This document shows, in pieces, positions 8,226 through 17,604 of a DNA stretch of 64,000 nt (position 1 is the stretch's first letter; each line of letters begins with the position of its first letter). The position numbers and the translations under genes are program-made. Under the pieces are notes generated by a model, which was given only the letters and a program-made list of their open reading frames with translations, had not been told where the DNA came from and made no database searches. The DNA lies in the NCBI GenBank assembly GCA_001296005.1, contig LJHR01000035.1, positions 186,001 to 250,000 on the forward strand, written 5' to 3'. Origin of the DNA: an alpha proteobacterium AAP38. GTDB taxonomy: Bacteria > Pseudomonadota > Alphaproteobacteria > Azospirillales > Azospirillaceae.

Positions 8226-9206
8226 ATGGGTAAGGAACGTACGTGGATACGTTGGGTTCTGGCGGCGCTCGCCGTATTGCTGACCGCCGGCCTGTGGTTC
8301 CAATTCCGGACCCCTGTGCCGCAGCAGCATCTGAGCGTCGCGGAAAGCCGGCAGATGATGTCGGCCCTGATCTTCGTGGCCCAGGCCGAAGGTTATTTCG
8401 CCGATGAGGGGCTGACGGTGCAGATGGTTCCCGCCGCCAATGGCAAGGTGGCGATGGAAACGCTGCTGGACGGCAAGGCGGACCTGGCCCTGTCGTCCGA
8501 CGTGCCGGCCTCCAACGCCATGATCGCCAGTCGGCCCATCCGCATCATCTCTACGGTCCAGACCTCGGACCGCGATGTGGTGGTGGCCTCGCCCATGGGC
8601 AGCGGGCTGACCCGACCGGAGGCACTGGCCGGCAAGCGCATCGGATATTCGCCCGACACCAACTCCCAGTATTTTCTGGATCTCTTGCTGCTGCAGGCCG
8701 GGGTGCGCGATCAGGTGACGCTGGTTCCGTTTGAAAGCGGAGAGATCATGGCGGCCATGGCGCGCGGAGAGATCGATGCCGCCTCCGTCTGGACCACGGT
8801 CCGCGTCGCCGCCGCCCGCTTGTTTCCACAAGGTATGGAGATCCTGACGGCGCCGGGTCTTTATACCGGTAGCTGGGTATTGTCGGCACGCGGAGATGTA
8901 GTGGACGCAAAGCATGATGCGCTTGTGCGTTTCGTGCGCGCCTTGCTGGCTGCGGAATGGTCGATCCTGCGCGACCGGGAGAAGGCCATCCCCGTAGTCG
9001 CCGCCGCCACCGGCATTGACGAATCCCTGGTCCGGCGACATTGGGAAAACTATGGTTTCACCCTGAGACTGGATCAGGCATTACTGCTGTCCATCGAAGG
9101 CCATGTCCGCCGCGCTGGCGGCAATCCGGGACCGGAAATGCTGGGATATCTGCAAAGCGACATTCTGCGGGCTGTGGATCCCACGCGGGTCACGGTTCTG
9201 GACTGA
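8226..9206 (+). CDS. NMT1/SsuA-type substrate-binding protein, orphan partner of a histidine kinase
   Basis: Encodes 326 residues from the ATG at 8226; an earlier ATG at 8154 would add 24 residues without a clear ribosome binding site. An N-terminal hydrophobic segment (residues 8-27) acts as a membrane anchor or signal. The remainder is a periplasmic binding protein of the nitrate/sulfonate/taurine/thiamine-precursor class (FVAQAEGYFADEGLTVQM, LDGKADLALSSDVP, GKRIGYSPDTNSQYFL). No ABC permease or ATPase is nearby. Its stop is 4 bases before the histidine kinase start, so the two are almost certainly co-translated and it may serve as the sensory module. Confidence 0.88.
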   Translation: MGKERTWIRWVLAALAVLLTAGLWFQFRTPVPQQHLSVAESRQMMSALIFVAQAEGYFADEGLTVQMVPAANGKVAMETLLDGKADLALSSDVPASNAMIASRPIRIISTVQTSDRDVVVASPMGSGLTRPEALAGKRIGYSPDTNSQYFLDLLLLQAGVRDQVTLVPFESGEIMAAMARGEIDAASVWTTVRVAAARLFPQGMEILTAPGLYTGSWVLSARGDVVDAKHDALVRFVRALLAAEWSILRDREKAIPVVAAATGIDESLVRRHWENYGFTLRLDQALLLSIEGHVRRAGGNPGPEMLGYLQSDILRAVDPTRVTVLD

Positions 9207-9210
9207 GCAA

Positions 9211-11502
9211 ATGAGCATCCGGCGGCGGATCACCACGACCCTGGTCTTCGCAGCGCTGGCCGTCAGCGTTTCCACAGCGTCGGCCATCTGGTCCTGGAAA
9301 TGGATGGGCATCTACACGGCACGGGTGACCGAGGCCCAGACCGTGGTGCGCAGCGTGTTCGAATTGAGCCTGCTGGTCCATGATTTCGGTGACAAGGGCA
9401 GCGAGCGCGCCCTGTTCCAATGGCAGCGCCAGCATGAACGACTGACCAGTGAACTGGCACGCATGCTGGGCGAACTGACCGATCCGGCCGATCAGGCATT
9501 GCTGCGCCGCCTGTCCGCCGACAATGCCCTGATGCTCGACGGGATGACCCGGCTGGCTCAGGCACGTCTCAACCCCGACGCGGCCCGTATCGCGCAGGAT
9601 ACACTTCAGCTGCGATACAATGTAATGGCGTCGGACGCGGACCGTTTGGCGGCGCAGGCCAATGAACGGGTCTATGCGCGTGGCCGCCTGCTGCTGGTGT
9701 TGCAGGTGCTGCCGCTGCTGCTGCTGGCCATGACTGTCGCCGCCGCGATGGCGGCCAGCCAGCGCGTGATCCGGGGCCTGAACCGCATCGCGGACGGTAT
9801 GGCCACCATTGGCCAGGGCCGGTTCGATCACCGCCTGGATGTGGCGGGCAAGGACGAGTTTGCGGTGCTGTCATCGGGCGTCAACCACATGGCCGAACAG
9901 CTTCAGACCCTTTACGCCGATATTGCGGGCAAGGTGGAGGCGTTGTCCGTCGCCAAGGTGCATGCCGAGGCGGCGGAGCGTGCCAAAAGTGCCTTCCTGG
10001 CCAATATGAGCCATGAGATCCGCACCCCCCTGAATGCCATCATTGGCTTTGCCGATCTGCTGCGGGATGAACAGGCGCCGGTGGCGGAGCGGGAAAAATG
10101 GCTGTCTTTGCAGATGGAGGCGTCGCGCGCCCTGGTCGCCATCGTAGACGATATCCTGGACCTGTCGAAAATCGAGGCGGGTCGGCTTGAGCTGGAGATG
10201 GGGGCGCTGGACCCGGCTGCACTGGCAGAAAGCTGTGTCGCCCTGCTGACCCCGCGTGCCGCCGACAAGGGCCTGGTGATACGGACGGAGATTTCCGACG
10301 ATCTGCCGCAATGGGTGCTGGGTGACGCGGCACGGCTGCGGCAGGTGCTGCTTAACCTTCTGTCCAATGCCGTGAAATTCACCGCGAACGGCCAGGTCGT
10401 CATGTCGGTGACGCGGACCGGTGTGCAGATGCGGTTCACGGTGACCGATACGGGCATGGGTATTCCAGCCGACCGCCGGCAGCATCTGTTCATGCCCTTC
10501 ACACAGCTGGACGCGTCGGTTACCCGCCGGTTCGGCGGAACCGGCCTCGGCCTTGCCATCACCCGGCGTCTGGTGGAGGCGATGCAGGGCCAGATCACGG
10601 TGGAAAGCCAGCCCGGCGCCGGCAGCCGGTTCGAGGTCACCCTGCCCCTGGCCATCGCCATGCCCCCGCCGCCGGAGCCGGGCCCGGCCGCCGCCCTGGC
10701 GGCCCTGCCCTCCTACCGGCCCTTGTCGATCCTGCTGGTCGAAGATGTCTTCGCCAACCAGATGCTGGTCCGCACCATTCTGGAGAAGGCGGGACACAAG
10801 GTCACGGTGGTGGAGAACGGGGCGGAGGCGGTGCGAAGCGTGGCGCAGGCGGAGAACGTCTACGATCTGGTCCTGATGGATGTGCAGATGCCGATCATGG
10901 ACGGGATGGAGGCAACGCGGCGCATCCGGCAGGCGGGCCACACCTTACCCATCCTGGCCCTGACCGCCAATGTCCTGCGGGAAGAGCGGGAGGCCTGCCT
11001 GGAAGCCGGGATGAACGGCCATATCGCCAAGCCCGTCACCCCGCAGGCCCTCAATCAGGCCATCGCCGACATTGCGGGCTTACGCCTGACGGAGATGGAG
11101 CCGGCACCTGTACCACCCACCCCCGCGACGCAGGAGGATACAGAGCCGGCGTTGGATCGGTCGATCCTGGATAATCTGCTTCTGGTCGTGGGTGACGATA
11201 TCGGGGTGCAGCTGCTGAACGATGCGCTGACATCCTTCCGGGCGCGGGTGGACACGATCATGGCGGCAGGTGACGACCTGCACCGAATTGAACGGGAAGC
11301 CCATTCCCTGGTTTCGGCGGCGGGCAATCTGGGTTTCATGCCGCTGTCACGGCATTGCCGGGCCTTGATGATCGCCGCTGATGCCGGCGAAAGGGCGGAA
11401 GTCGCGCGCCTGACCGCCCCCCTGCCCGGCCTGTGCGACGCGGTAATTGTGCAGGGAAAGCGCGTGGTGGAACAGTTGGCAGCCGGTCAGACCGACGCCT
11501 GA
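9211..11502 (+). CDS. Hybrid sensor histidine kinase with receiver and HPt domains
   Basis: Encodes 763 residues. Order: TM1 (about 8-28), a periplasmic region (30-158), TM2 (160-183), HAMP (184-237), HisKA with phospho-acceptor H268 in FLANMSHEIRTP, HATPase (374-482; LLNLLSNAVKF, DTGMGIP, GGTGLGLAI), receiver (505-622) with D557 in VLMDVQMP and K607 in HIAKPVT, and C-terminal HPt with H698 in REAHSLVSAAGNLGF. This is a complete His-Asp-His relay in one chain needing a separate response regulator, which is not nearby. The start at 9211 follows the binding-protein stop by 4 bases. The periplasmic region is too short for a ligand domain of its own type, fitting a partner-based input. Confidence 0.94.
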   Translation: MSIRRRITTTLVFAALAVSVSTASAIWSWKWMGIYTARVTEAQTVVRSVFELSLLVHDFGDKGSERALFQWQRQHERLTSELARMLGELTDPADQALLRRLSADNALMLDGMTRLAQARLNPDAARIAQDTLQLRYNVMASDADRLAAQANERVYARGRLLLVLQVLPLLLLAMTVAAAMAASQRVIRGLNRIADGMATIGQGRFDHRLDVAGKDEFAVLSSGVNHMAEQLQTLYADIAGKVEALSVAKVHAEAAERAKSAFLANMSHEIRTPLNAIIGFADLLRDEQAPVAEREKWLSLQMEASRALVAIVDDILDLSKIEAGRLELEMGALDPAALAESCVALLTPRAADKGLVIRTEISDDLPQWVLGDAARLRQVLLNLLSNAVKFTANGQVVMSVTRTGVQMRFTVTDTGMGIPADRRQHLFMPFTQLDASVTRRFGGTGLGLAITRRLVEAMQGQITVESQPGAGSRFEVTLPLAIAMPPPPEPGPAAALAALPSYRPLSILLVEDVFANQMLVRTILEKAGHKVTVVENGAEAVRSVAQAENVYDLVLMDVQMPIMDGMEATRRIRQAGHTLPILALTANVLREEREACLEAGMNGHIAKPVTPQALNQAIADIAGLRLTEMEPAPVPPTPATQEDTEPALDRSILDNLLLVVGDDIGVQLLNDALTSFRARVDTIMAAGDDLHRIEREAHSLVSAAGNLGFMPLSRHCRALMIAADAGERAEVARLTAPLPGLCDAVIVQGKRVVEQLAAGQTDA

Positions 11503-11508
11503 CCCCCA

Positions 11509-12858
11509 CTATCGCCGGAAATCGGCCAGCGACCGCCGGGCCGCATGTTCCGGTACCTCGACCCAATCGCCGATCAGGTCGCCGGACAGGAAATTGATCC
11601 CCGCATCCTCACAGAGCCGTTCCATTGCCAGACTGTCGACGCCTTCAACCGAGGTGGACAGCCGGTTCTTGGCGGCCACCGCACCAAAGCGCAGCAATTC
11701 GGCGCGGGCCCGTTCCGCCGACAGACCCGGCGGCAGAAGCACGGATGCCACCCGCGCGCCGGCAGCCACAAGGGTGGGGAGATCGTTGCTGAACGGGTCC
11801 ACCACCACCATGGTGGTGCGGCCATAGGGACGCAGCGTTCCCACCATCTCCGCCAGACGCCCCGTGGGCACACCCGGCGGCACGCCATAAAGATGGTAGG
11901 TCATGAAGGCGCGCATATGGGCCGGGATGGCCTGCAAGGTCGCCACCATTTCCCGCCGCCGGCCCAGCACGGCCAGACTTTCGAAATGCACCGGGACCGA
12001 CAGGAAAAAGCGGAAGCGGTTCTCATACAGTTCCAGTGCGGTTTCAACCGCGTCGCGGATCAGATGCAGATCCATGGCCAGGATATGCTGCGGATCTTCC
12101 GGGTCCTCCAGGCAATCATAGGCCCAGAGCGGGCTGCGGCCTGGCCGGGTGCGGCAGGTGCGGGCGATGAAGACGGAGACGACCTGCCGCTGCACGTCCC
12201 AGACAGGGCGATAGCGGACCTCCAGCGGCCCCGGCTTCTCCACCATACCGGGACGATCCCCTACGTTGCGGTCGAAGGCGGCATTGCCGATCATGTCGGC
12301 CTTCGCCAGACTTGCCGCCGCATCATCCAGCATCTCCTTGAGGCTGGCCGGTACCAGCATGACATCGGACCCGATCTCATGCACGGCGGTGCGAACCGTG
12401 ATGGAGGCGGTATCCGCCTCCCCCAGCAGCAGAACCTGCAGCTCCTCCATCACCTTGGCGCAGATCAGGCGGGCCTGTTCGGGTCCCAGCTTTGCGAACA
12501 CTACGACATAGGCTTCTGCTCCATGGCGAAACCAAGTGTCCTGGGGCGCCAGATACTGGTCCAGCAGGCGGGAGGTAAGGAGGTGCACCCGGTCAGCCAC
12601 CGGTTCCCAGCGGCCACCCAGCCGGTCGCGCAGGCTTTCCAGCCCCATCAGATGGATGCTGCCCGCCTGCGTCGGATCACGCTGGGCAAATATACGGCGC
12701 AGGGCGGCGGCGGCATTGTCATCTGCCAGCGGCGGCGCGTTGCCATCCATTTGTTTACAAGAGGAAACCGCGCGCACGGGCCTGTCGGTGCGGGATGTGG
12801 CGCGCGTTGCGCCTTCGCCGCGAATAGAATCCCACATCCTCCCAACCAGCCTGAGCAT
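11509..12858 (-). CDS. Degenerate GGDEF-EAL-like protein, paralogue 1
   Basis: Encodes 449 residues. No product name is recognised directly. Residues about 60-200 carry WFRHGAEAYVVVF where a GGDEF domain would have its active loop, followed by a helix-strand pattern like that fold. Residues about 230-440 resemble an EAL domain: YRPVWDVQRQVVSVFIA aligns with the usual YQPIVDL...EAL opening but lacks EAL, and SVEGVDSLAMERLCEDAG near the end matches the EGVE loop. The metal-binding residues expected for phosphodiesterase activity appear missing, so a signalling or scaffold role is more likely than c-di-GMP turnover. It is tandem with a close paralogue 89 bases upstream. Confidence 0.7.
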   Translation of the reverse strand: MLRLVGRMWDSIRGEGATRATSRTDRPVRAVSSCKQMDGNAPPLADDNAAAALRRIFAQRDPTQAGSIHLMGLESLRDRLGGRWEPVADRVHLLTSRLLDQYLAPQDTWFRHGAEAYVVVFAKLGPEQARLICAKVMEELQVLLLGEADTASITVRTAVHEIGSDVMLVPASLKEMLDDAAASLAKADMIGNAAFDRNVGDRPGMVEKPGPLEVRYRPVWDVQRQVVSVFIARTCRTRPGRSPLWAYDCLEDPEDPQHILAMDLHLIRDAVETALELYENRFRFFLSVPVHFESLAVLGRRREMVATLQAIPAHMRAFMTYHLYGVPPGVPTGRLAEMVGTLRPYGRTTMVVVDPFSNDLPTLVAAGARVASVLLPPGLSAERARAELLRFGAVAAKNRLSTSVEGVDSLAMERLCEDAGINFLSGDLIGDWVEVPEHAARRSLADFRR

Positions 12859-12947
12859 GGGAAGCCGCCTTTCCGTGTATGAGGATGTGCTGATCCTACA
12901 CGCAGCTGGTTGCCATCGGGAAACGCAAAGGGTTATATGGCGAACTT

Positions 12948-14375
12948 TTAGTCCGATAAACCACCGCGCAGATTGACGCCCTGACGCACGAAATCGGTAC
13001 GGGACCGGCGGACGACATGTTCGGGCACATCCACCCAGCCGCCGATCAGATCACCCGACAGGAAACGGACCCCGGCTTCCTCGCACTGGTCCTCCATGGC
13101 CAGACTGTCCACCCCCTCCACCGCTGGCATCAGACGGTGGCGCGCAGCCTGCGTGGCGAAGCGAACGACCTCGGGTGCCCAGCGTTCAACCGATGCGCCA
13201 GACGGCAGGGTCAGGTTGACGACGCGAATGCCCGCCGCCTCTGCCACCGACACATCGGATGTGGGGCTTGCCACCTCCATCATCACGGTTCGGCCAAACG
13301 GCTTCAGCGCGGATACCAGTTCCGACAGCCGCCCCGTCGGCACCCCATCCGGCACGGCCCACAAATGGAAGGTGATGAACGGCAGCAGGTTGCGGGGAAT
13401 GGTGCGCAGCACCGCCATCACCTCCTGCCGGCGTGCCGTAACGGCCAGGCTTTCGAAATGCAGGGGCAAGGACAGGAAGAAGCGGAACCGGTTCTCATAC
13501 AGTTCCAGGGACGTCTCGATCGCTTCACGCGCCACATGCAGGTCGAGCGCCAGGATGCCGGCCATATCCTCCGGATCATCCAGGCAATCATAGCCCCACA
13601 GCGGTGTGCGGCCTGCCCGTTCACGGCAGCAACGCGCCATGTAAAGGGACAGAACCTGCTTCTGCACATCCCAGACGGGCCGGTAGCGAACCTGTGACGG
13701 GCCAGCCCGCGCCAACAGGGATGCCCTGAAACCCTCCGACCGCACCGCGATGGGGCCCGCCAGGGCAGCATCGGCAACCGCCTCTTTGCGTACGGCGGAC
13801 AACATGTCCTTCAGACTGGTCGGCACCAGAAGCACATCCGACCCGATCTCCCGCATGGCGGTATGGACACGGATGTTTTCCGTGTCGGCATGGCCCAGAA
13901 GGACGAGCTGCAATTCCTCCATCACCTTGGCACAGATCAGGCAGGCCTGTTCGGCGCCCAGCTGTGCGAAGACGACGACATAAGCCTCTTCCCCGTGACG
14001 GAACCAGGCATCGTGCGGTGTCAGATGTTGGTCCAGCAGTTTGGCCGTCAGTTGATGCACACGCGCCGCCACGGCGGGCCAGCGGGAACCCAGCTGTTCA
14101 TGCAGGCTGCCCAGGCCCAGAAGATGGATGCTGCCCGCCTGTGTGGGGTCGCGGCGGTCGAAGATACGGCGCAGCTTGGCCGACAGTTCGGGATCATGGC
14201 CATCGGCCATGTCGGGCGGCGGCGGGGGCAAGGCATCCGCCGCCGGTTCGGTCGGGGCCAGCGGCATGGAGGGGCGCGGACGTTGATATCGTGGGCGTGG
14301 CTGCACCACGGTTTCAGGCGTCTGCCCACCGCCACCGAACAGGCCCTTGAAGATGGAAGCCATGAAATTGCGCAT
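12948..14375 (-). CDS. Degenerate GGDEF-EAL-like protein, paralogue 2
   Basis: Encodes 475 residues and is clearly homologous to the neighbouring 449-residue protein over nearly its full length; blocks such as RDPTQAGSIHL, CAKVMEELQ, EIGSDV, ELYENRFRFFLS and EGVDSLAM are shared. A short hydrophobic/glycine-rich N-terminus and a proline-rich linker (about residues 20-60) precede the GGDEF-like region (WFRHGEEAYVVVF). The EAL-like region opens YRPVWDVQKQVLSLYMA, again without the EAL triad, and ends with SGDLIGGWVDVPEHVVRRS. A second ATG four codons in is an alternative start. Gene order suggests local duplication and shared transcription with paralogue 1. Confidence 0.7.
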   Translation of the reverse strand: MRNFMASIFKGLFGGGGQTPETVVQPRPRYQRPRPSMPLAPTEPAADALPPPPPDMADGHDPELSAKLRRIFDRRDPTQAGSIHLLGLGSLHEQLGSRWPAVAARVHQLTAKLLDQHLTPHDAWFRHGEEAYVVVFAQLGAEQACLICAKVMEELQLVLLGHADTENIRVHTAMREIGSDVLLVPTSLKDMLSAVRKEAVADAALAGPIAVRSEGFRASLLARAGPSQVRYRPVWDVQKQVLSLYMARCCRERAGRTPLWGYDCLDDPEDMAGILALDLHVAREAIETSLELYENRFRFFLSLPLHFESLAVTARRQEVMAVLRTIPRNLLPFITFHLWAVPDGVPTGRLSELVSALKPFGRTVMMEVASPTSDVSVAEAAGIRVVNLTLPSGASVERWAPEVVRFATQAARHRLMPAVEGVDSLAMEDQCEEAGVRFLSGDLIGGWVDVPEHVVRRSRTDFVRQGVNLRGGLSD

Positions 14376-14567
14376 TGGCCGTCACCTCGCCCGGACATGA
14401 TGTCCGCATCTTCCATGTTCGCCTTATCCGCGAACGGGTCAAGCTGACCTTCCGATTGTCCGAAAGGGATACGAATCCTGATTTGGATCAATGCGGCCAA
14501 CCAACCATTCAGGCATGTAAGGGCCAGGAAGAACGCATTCCGTCGCATCGAAAAGGATGGAAACGCC

Positions 14568-15116
14568 ATGATAGACGCCGACGCGGCACCGGGCCGCACC
14601 CGGCCCAGCCTGACGGGTATCGCGCGCCCGTTCCAGGATGACGAGATCATCGTCACCAAGACCGACAAGGGCGGGCGCATCACCTATGCCAACCGCACCT
14701 TCCTGCGCGTGGCCGCCCTGTCGGAGGATCAGGCCCTGGGCAAGCCCCACAACCTGATTCGCCATCCGGACATGCCGCGTGTGGTGTTCAAGCTGCTGTG
14801 GGACACGCTGGGTGCGGGGAATGAAATATTCGCCTATGTGCTGAACCGGGCCGTGAATGGCGACCATTACTGGGTCTTCGCCCATGTCACGCCATCACGC
14901 GACACCGGCGGCAACATCATCGGCTATCATTCCAGCCGCCGGACCGCCGACCAGCGGATCGTCAACGACATTATCAGCCCCCTCTACAAACAGCTTCTGG
15001 CCGAAGAGGCCAAGCATAGCCGCATCCGTGAAGGCATGGCGGCCAGTGAAGCGATGTTGATGGGCCTACTGCGGGACCGGGGTGTGAGCTATGAGCAACT
15101 CATCTTCTCTCTTTAA
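14568..15116 (+). CDS. PAS-domain protein, sensory half of a split Aer-like receptor
   Basis: Encodes 182 residues with one PAS fold (about residues 25-135). [43 protein letters not shown] and [17 protein letters not shown] strongly resemble the FAD-binding PAS of the aerotaxis receptor Aer. A helical C-terminal tail (135-182) follows. There is no membrane segment or signalling domain; those lie in the next gene, whose ATG is 26 bases upstream of this stop. The pair probably acts together in redox or oxygen taxis. Bound flavin is inferred from similarity only. Confidence 0.88.
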   Translation: MIDADAAPGRTRPSLTGIARPFQDDEIIVTKTDKGGRITYANRTFLRVAALSEDQALGKPHNLIRHPDMPRVVFKLLWDTLGAGNEIFAYVLNRAVNGDHYWVFAHVTPSRDTGGNIIGYHSSRRTADQRIVNDIISPLYKQLLAEEAKHSRIREGMAASEAMLMGLLRDRGVSYEQLIFSL

Positions 15117-16395
15117 GGCCCGTCTGACGGGTATCGCGGTCCTGATCGGATCGGTCGTCGATCTGGCTGGCAATGCCATGGGCTGGCATGCCATTGCCAT
15201 GGGCGGCGGGGTCATCACCCTGCTGGCGGCCCTGGCCAGCTTCTATTATCTGGCGCGGGTGGACCGGGTGTTGGATGGGGCGGGCCAGGTTCTGGAACGG
15301 CTGGCACGCGGTGATTATGAGGCGCGGGTCATCGGCATCAAGGAGGGCGGTCCGCTGGGTGAACTGCTGCACCGGATCAATGATGTCACCGACCGGGCCG
15401 ATGCCTTTGTGCGGGAGGCCACGGCCTCACTTCAAGCCATCACCAACCAGAACTATCATCGCCGCGTCGTGGAAAAAGGCATGCTGGGCACCTTCCTGGT
15501 GGGCAGCCGCGCCATCAACGAAGCCAACAACGCCATGACGGACAAGGTCACGGGCTTCCGCCGCATTGCCGATGCATTCGAGAACACTGTGAAGTCCGTG
15601 GCCGATGATCTGTCGGCATCGGCCCGCGAGATGCAGGGTGCCGCCAACACCATGACCCATGCGGCGGAAGGCACCAACCATGAGAGCATGGCGGTGGCCA
15701 GCGCCGCCGAACAGGCCAGTTCCAATGTGCAGACGGTCGCCGCCGCCGCCGAGGAGCTGAGTGCCGCCATCCGGTCCATCACGGAACAGGTGGACCGGTC
15801 GCGCGACATCACCAATGCCGCCGTGGGCCGGGCACGGGCCGCCAATGACCGCGTCGCCACCCTGTCCGCCGCCGCCATCCGCATCGGGGAAGTGGTGGGC
15901 CTGATCCAGGAGATCGCGGCGCAGACCAACCTGCTGGCGCTCAACGCCACCATCGAGGCAGCGCGGGCGGGAGAGGCCGGCAAGGGCTTTGCCGTGGTCG
16001 CGTCGGAGGTCAAGAACCTGGCCGGACAGACGGCGCGCGCGACGGAGGATATCCAGACCCAGGTCGCCGATATCCAGGCCGCCACGCAATCCGCCGTGGA
16101 CAGCATCAACGAGATCACTCAGGTCATCGCCGATGTGAACGGCACGACGGTCAATATCGCCGGTGCCGTTGATGAACAGGGCGCCGCCACCGCGGAGATC
16201 GCCCGCAATGTTGAACAGGCGGCGGTGGGCACGCGGTCGGTGTCGGAACGCATCGCACAGGTGACGCGCGCCGCGTCGGAAACGGGTGCCGCCTCCACCC
16301 AGGTGCTGGGTTCGGCGGAACGTCTTTCGCACCGGTCGGAGCAGTTGGGAGAGGCCATGGGCGACTTTCTGACGGCCCTGCGCAAGGTGATCTGA
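15091..16395 (+). CDS. Methyl-accepting chemotaxis protein, signalling half of a split Aer-like receptor
   Basis: Encodes 434 residues. Two closely spaced hydrophobic segments (about residues 11-27 and 33-53) form a membrane hairpin with no periplasmic ligand domain, as in Aer. A HAMP-like region (55-110) and a helical linker follow, then the MCP signalling domain (about 170-430) with the conserved tip [20 protein letters not shown] and [15 protein letters not shown]. It overlaps the PAS gene by 26 bases in another frame, indicating translational coupling. It should signal to CheA/CheW encoded elsewhere. Confidence 0.94.
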   Translation: MSNSSSLFKARLTGIAVLIGSVVDLAGNAMGWHAIAMGGGVITLLAALASFYYLARVDRVLDGAGQVLERLARGDYEARVIGIKEGGPLGELLHRINDVTDRADAFVREATASLQAITNQNYHRRVVEKGMLGTFLVGSRAINEANNAMTDKVTGFRRIADAFENTVKSVADDLSASAREMQGAANTMTHAAEGTNHESMAVASAAEQASSNVQTVAAAAEELSAAIRSITEQVDRSRDITNAAVGRARAANDRVATLSAAAIRIGEVVGLIQEIAAQTNLLALNATIEAARAGEAGKGFAVVASEVKNLAGQTARATEDIQTQVADIQAATQSAVDSINEITQVIADVNGTTVNIAGAVDEQGAATAEIARNVEQAAVGTRSVSERIAQVTRAASETGAASTQVLGSAERLSHRSEQLGEAMGDFLTALRKVI

Positions 16396-16403
16396 GGAAA
16401 CCT

Positions 16404-16455
16404 TCATTCGCCCGGAAAATCATGCGGTTTCCGGGCGAATGGGGTTTGATCTTTT
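16404..16455 (+). terminator. Terminator after the chemoreceptor gene
   Basis: A perfect 14-bp inverted repeat (16405-16418 and 16428-16441, 9-base loop) directly follows the MCP stop and is followed by GGGTTTGATCTTTT. The T-tract is imperfect, so termination efficiency is uncertain. Confidence 0.65.
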
Positions 16456-16504
16456 CCGTATGCGACACCAGATCAAGGCGACCTGCATGAACGGGAGGTC
16501 TGCC

Positions 16505-17158
16505 ATGTCACTTCGTCTTACCCGCCGCACATTCCTGAACAGCACCGCCGCCGTCGCCGGCGCCGGGATTGTGGCCCCGCTTTTGTCGCTGCCCGCCTTC
16601 GCGGCACCCACCGTGGGACAGGCCGCACCCGCCTTCACGGGCACGAATGTGGATGGCAAGGCCATCTCCCTGGCCGATTACAAGGGCAAGCTGGTGATCC
16701 TGGAATGGACCAACCATGGCTGTCCTTTCGTCCGCAAACATTATGATTCCGGCAACATGCAGGCCATCCAGGCAGAGGCGACGAAGGCTGGCGCCGTCTG
16801 GCTGACCATCATCAGTTCCGCCCCTGGTGAGCAGGGCCATGTCAGTCCGGCTGACGCCAAGGCCCGTGCCGCGTCGGAGAAATGGGCGGCCAGCACCACC
16901 ATCCTGGACCCCGGCGGGGCCATTGGCCGCGCCTATGCCGCCAAGACCACGCCGCACATGTTCATCATCGGTACCGACGGCACCCTGCTCTATGACGGCG
17001 CCATTGATGACAAGCCGACGGCGGACAAGGCCGACATCCCCGGTTCGCAGAATTATGTGCGTTCCGCCCTGGCAGAGATCGCGGCGGGCAAACCCGTCAG
17101 CACGACATCGACCCGCGCCTATGGCTGTGCGGTGAAATACGCCAAGACCAGCGCCTGA
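16505..17158 (+). CDS. Redoxin/thioredoxin-fold protein with Tat-like signal
   Basis: Encodes 217 residues from an ATG preceded by GGGAGG. The N-terminus has a twin-arginine motif (TRRTFLN) and a hydrophobic stretch ending AFA, so export by Tat is likely. The mature part is an AhpC/TSA-type thioredoxin fold (VGQAAPAFTGTNVDGK, LADYKGKLVILEWTNHGCPFVRKHY, TTPHMFIIGTDGTLLYDG). The active-site region is HGCPFV, a single peroxidatic-type cysteine; one other cysteine sits near the C-terminus (YGCAVKY). It could be a periplasmic peroxiredoxin or thiol protein. Confidence 0.88.
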   Translation: MSLRLTRRTFLNSTAAVAGAGIVAPLLSLPAFAAPTVGQAAPAFTGTNVDGKAISLADYKGKLVILEWTNHGCPFVRKHYDSGNMQAIQAEATKAGAVWLTIISSAPGEQGHVSPADAKARAASEKWAASTTILDPGGAIGRAYAAKTTPHMFIIGTDGTLLYDGAIDDKPTADKADIPGSQNYVRSALAEIAAGKPVSTTSTRAYGCAVKYAKTSA

Positions 17159-17162
17159 AACG

Positions 17163-17195
17163 ACGAAGCCGCCAACGCTTGTTAGGCGGCTTCCT
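17163..17195 (+). terminator. Terminator after the redoxin gene
   Basis: A 9-bp stem (GAAGCCGCC paired with GGCGGCTTC) around an 11-base loop follows the stop codon by a few bases. There is no strong T-run. Confidence 0.6.
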
Positions 17196-17237
17196 AATCA
17201 GTCTACCATACAGGTAATTTCGCTACATTCTGGGCAG

Positions 17238-17327
17238 AAAAAAAGGCCGTGGCATTGCCACGGCCTGAGTTTAGGGAGGAAACGCCCAAGAAGTGCGTTA
17301 CGACAGAGGGCATAGGGCCGTGTCGCG
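17238..17327 (-). ncRNA. Candidate small RNA with an anti-Shine-Dalgarno hairpin loop
   Basis: On the minus strand a roughly 90-nt transcript can be drawn: a short 5' hairpin (TGTC/GACA, 17321-17332), a hairpin GTTT-CCTCCCT-AAAC (17269-17283) that displays CCTCCC in its loop, and a strong terminator of 9-bp arms (17245-17253, 17257-17265) followed by seven T. The promoter below is positioned correctly. Alphaproteobacterial 'cuckoo'-type and alpha-r14 small RNAs also expose CCTCC motifs in loops that pair with ribosome binding sites; assignment to those families is inference. Confidence 0.6.
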
Positions 17328-17333
17328 AGACAG

Positions 17334-17362
17334 ACTATGCGCGTCTGAAATCTATTGTGCAA
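17334..17362 (-). promoter_or_regulatory. Putative sigma-70-type promoter of the candidate small RNA
   Basis: On the minus strand TTGCAC (17357-17362) and CATAGT (17334-17339) are separated by exactly 17 bases, placing +1 near 17327. Matches to consensus are moderate. Nothing recognisable lies between this and the next terminator at 17605, about 240 bases. Confidence 0.45.
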
Positions 17363-17604
17363 GTGCAAAATCGTACGGGCGCCATGCGGATACGTTCTAT
17401 CGCCACCAAGGGAAACAGCGACTTATCCGACACCCGACCAAAGTCGAACCCTGTTGCAGCGCAACACGAACGACCCTTCATGTCGAAAAGGGCACGATCG
17501 GCCTATTTTTTGGGCTGAATGAACGGAGAGCGGGCAAGCGAAATGGTTGCCGGACAGAACGACTTGTAATGACGATACCAACGCACGAGCGCGCTATAGC
17601 CCAA

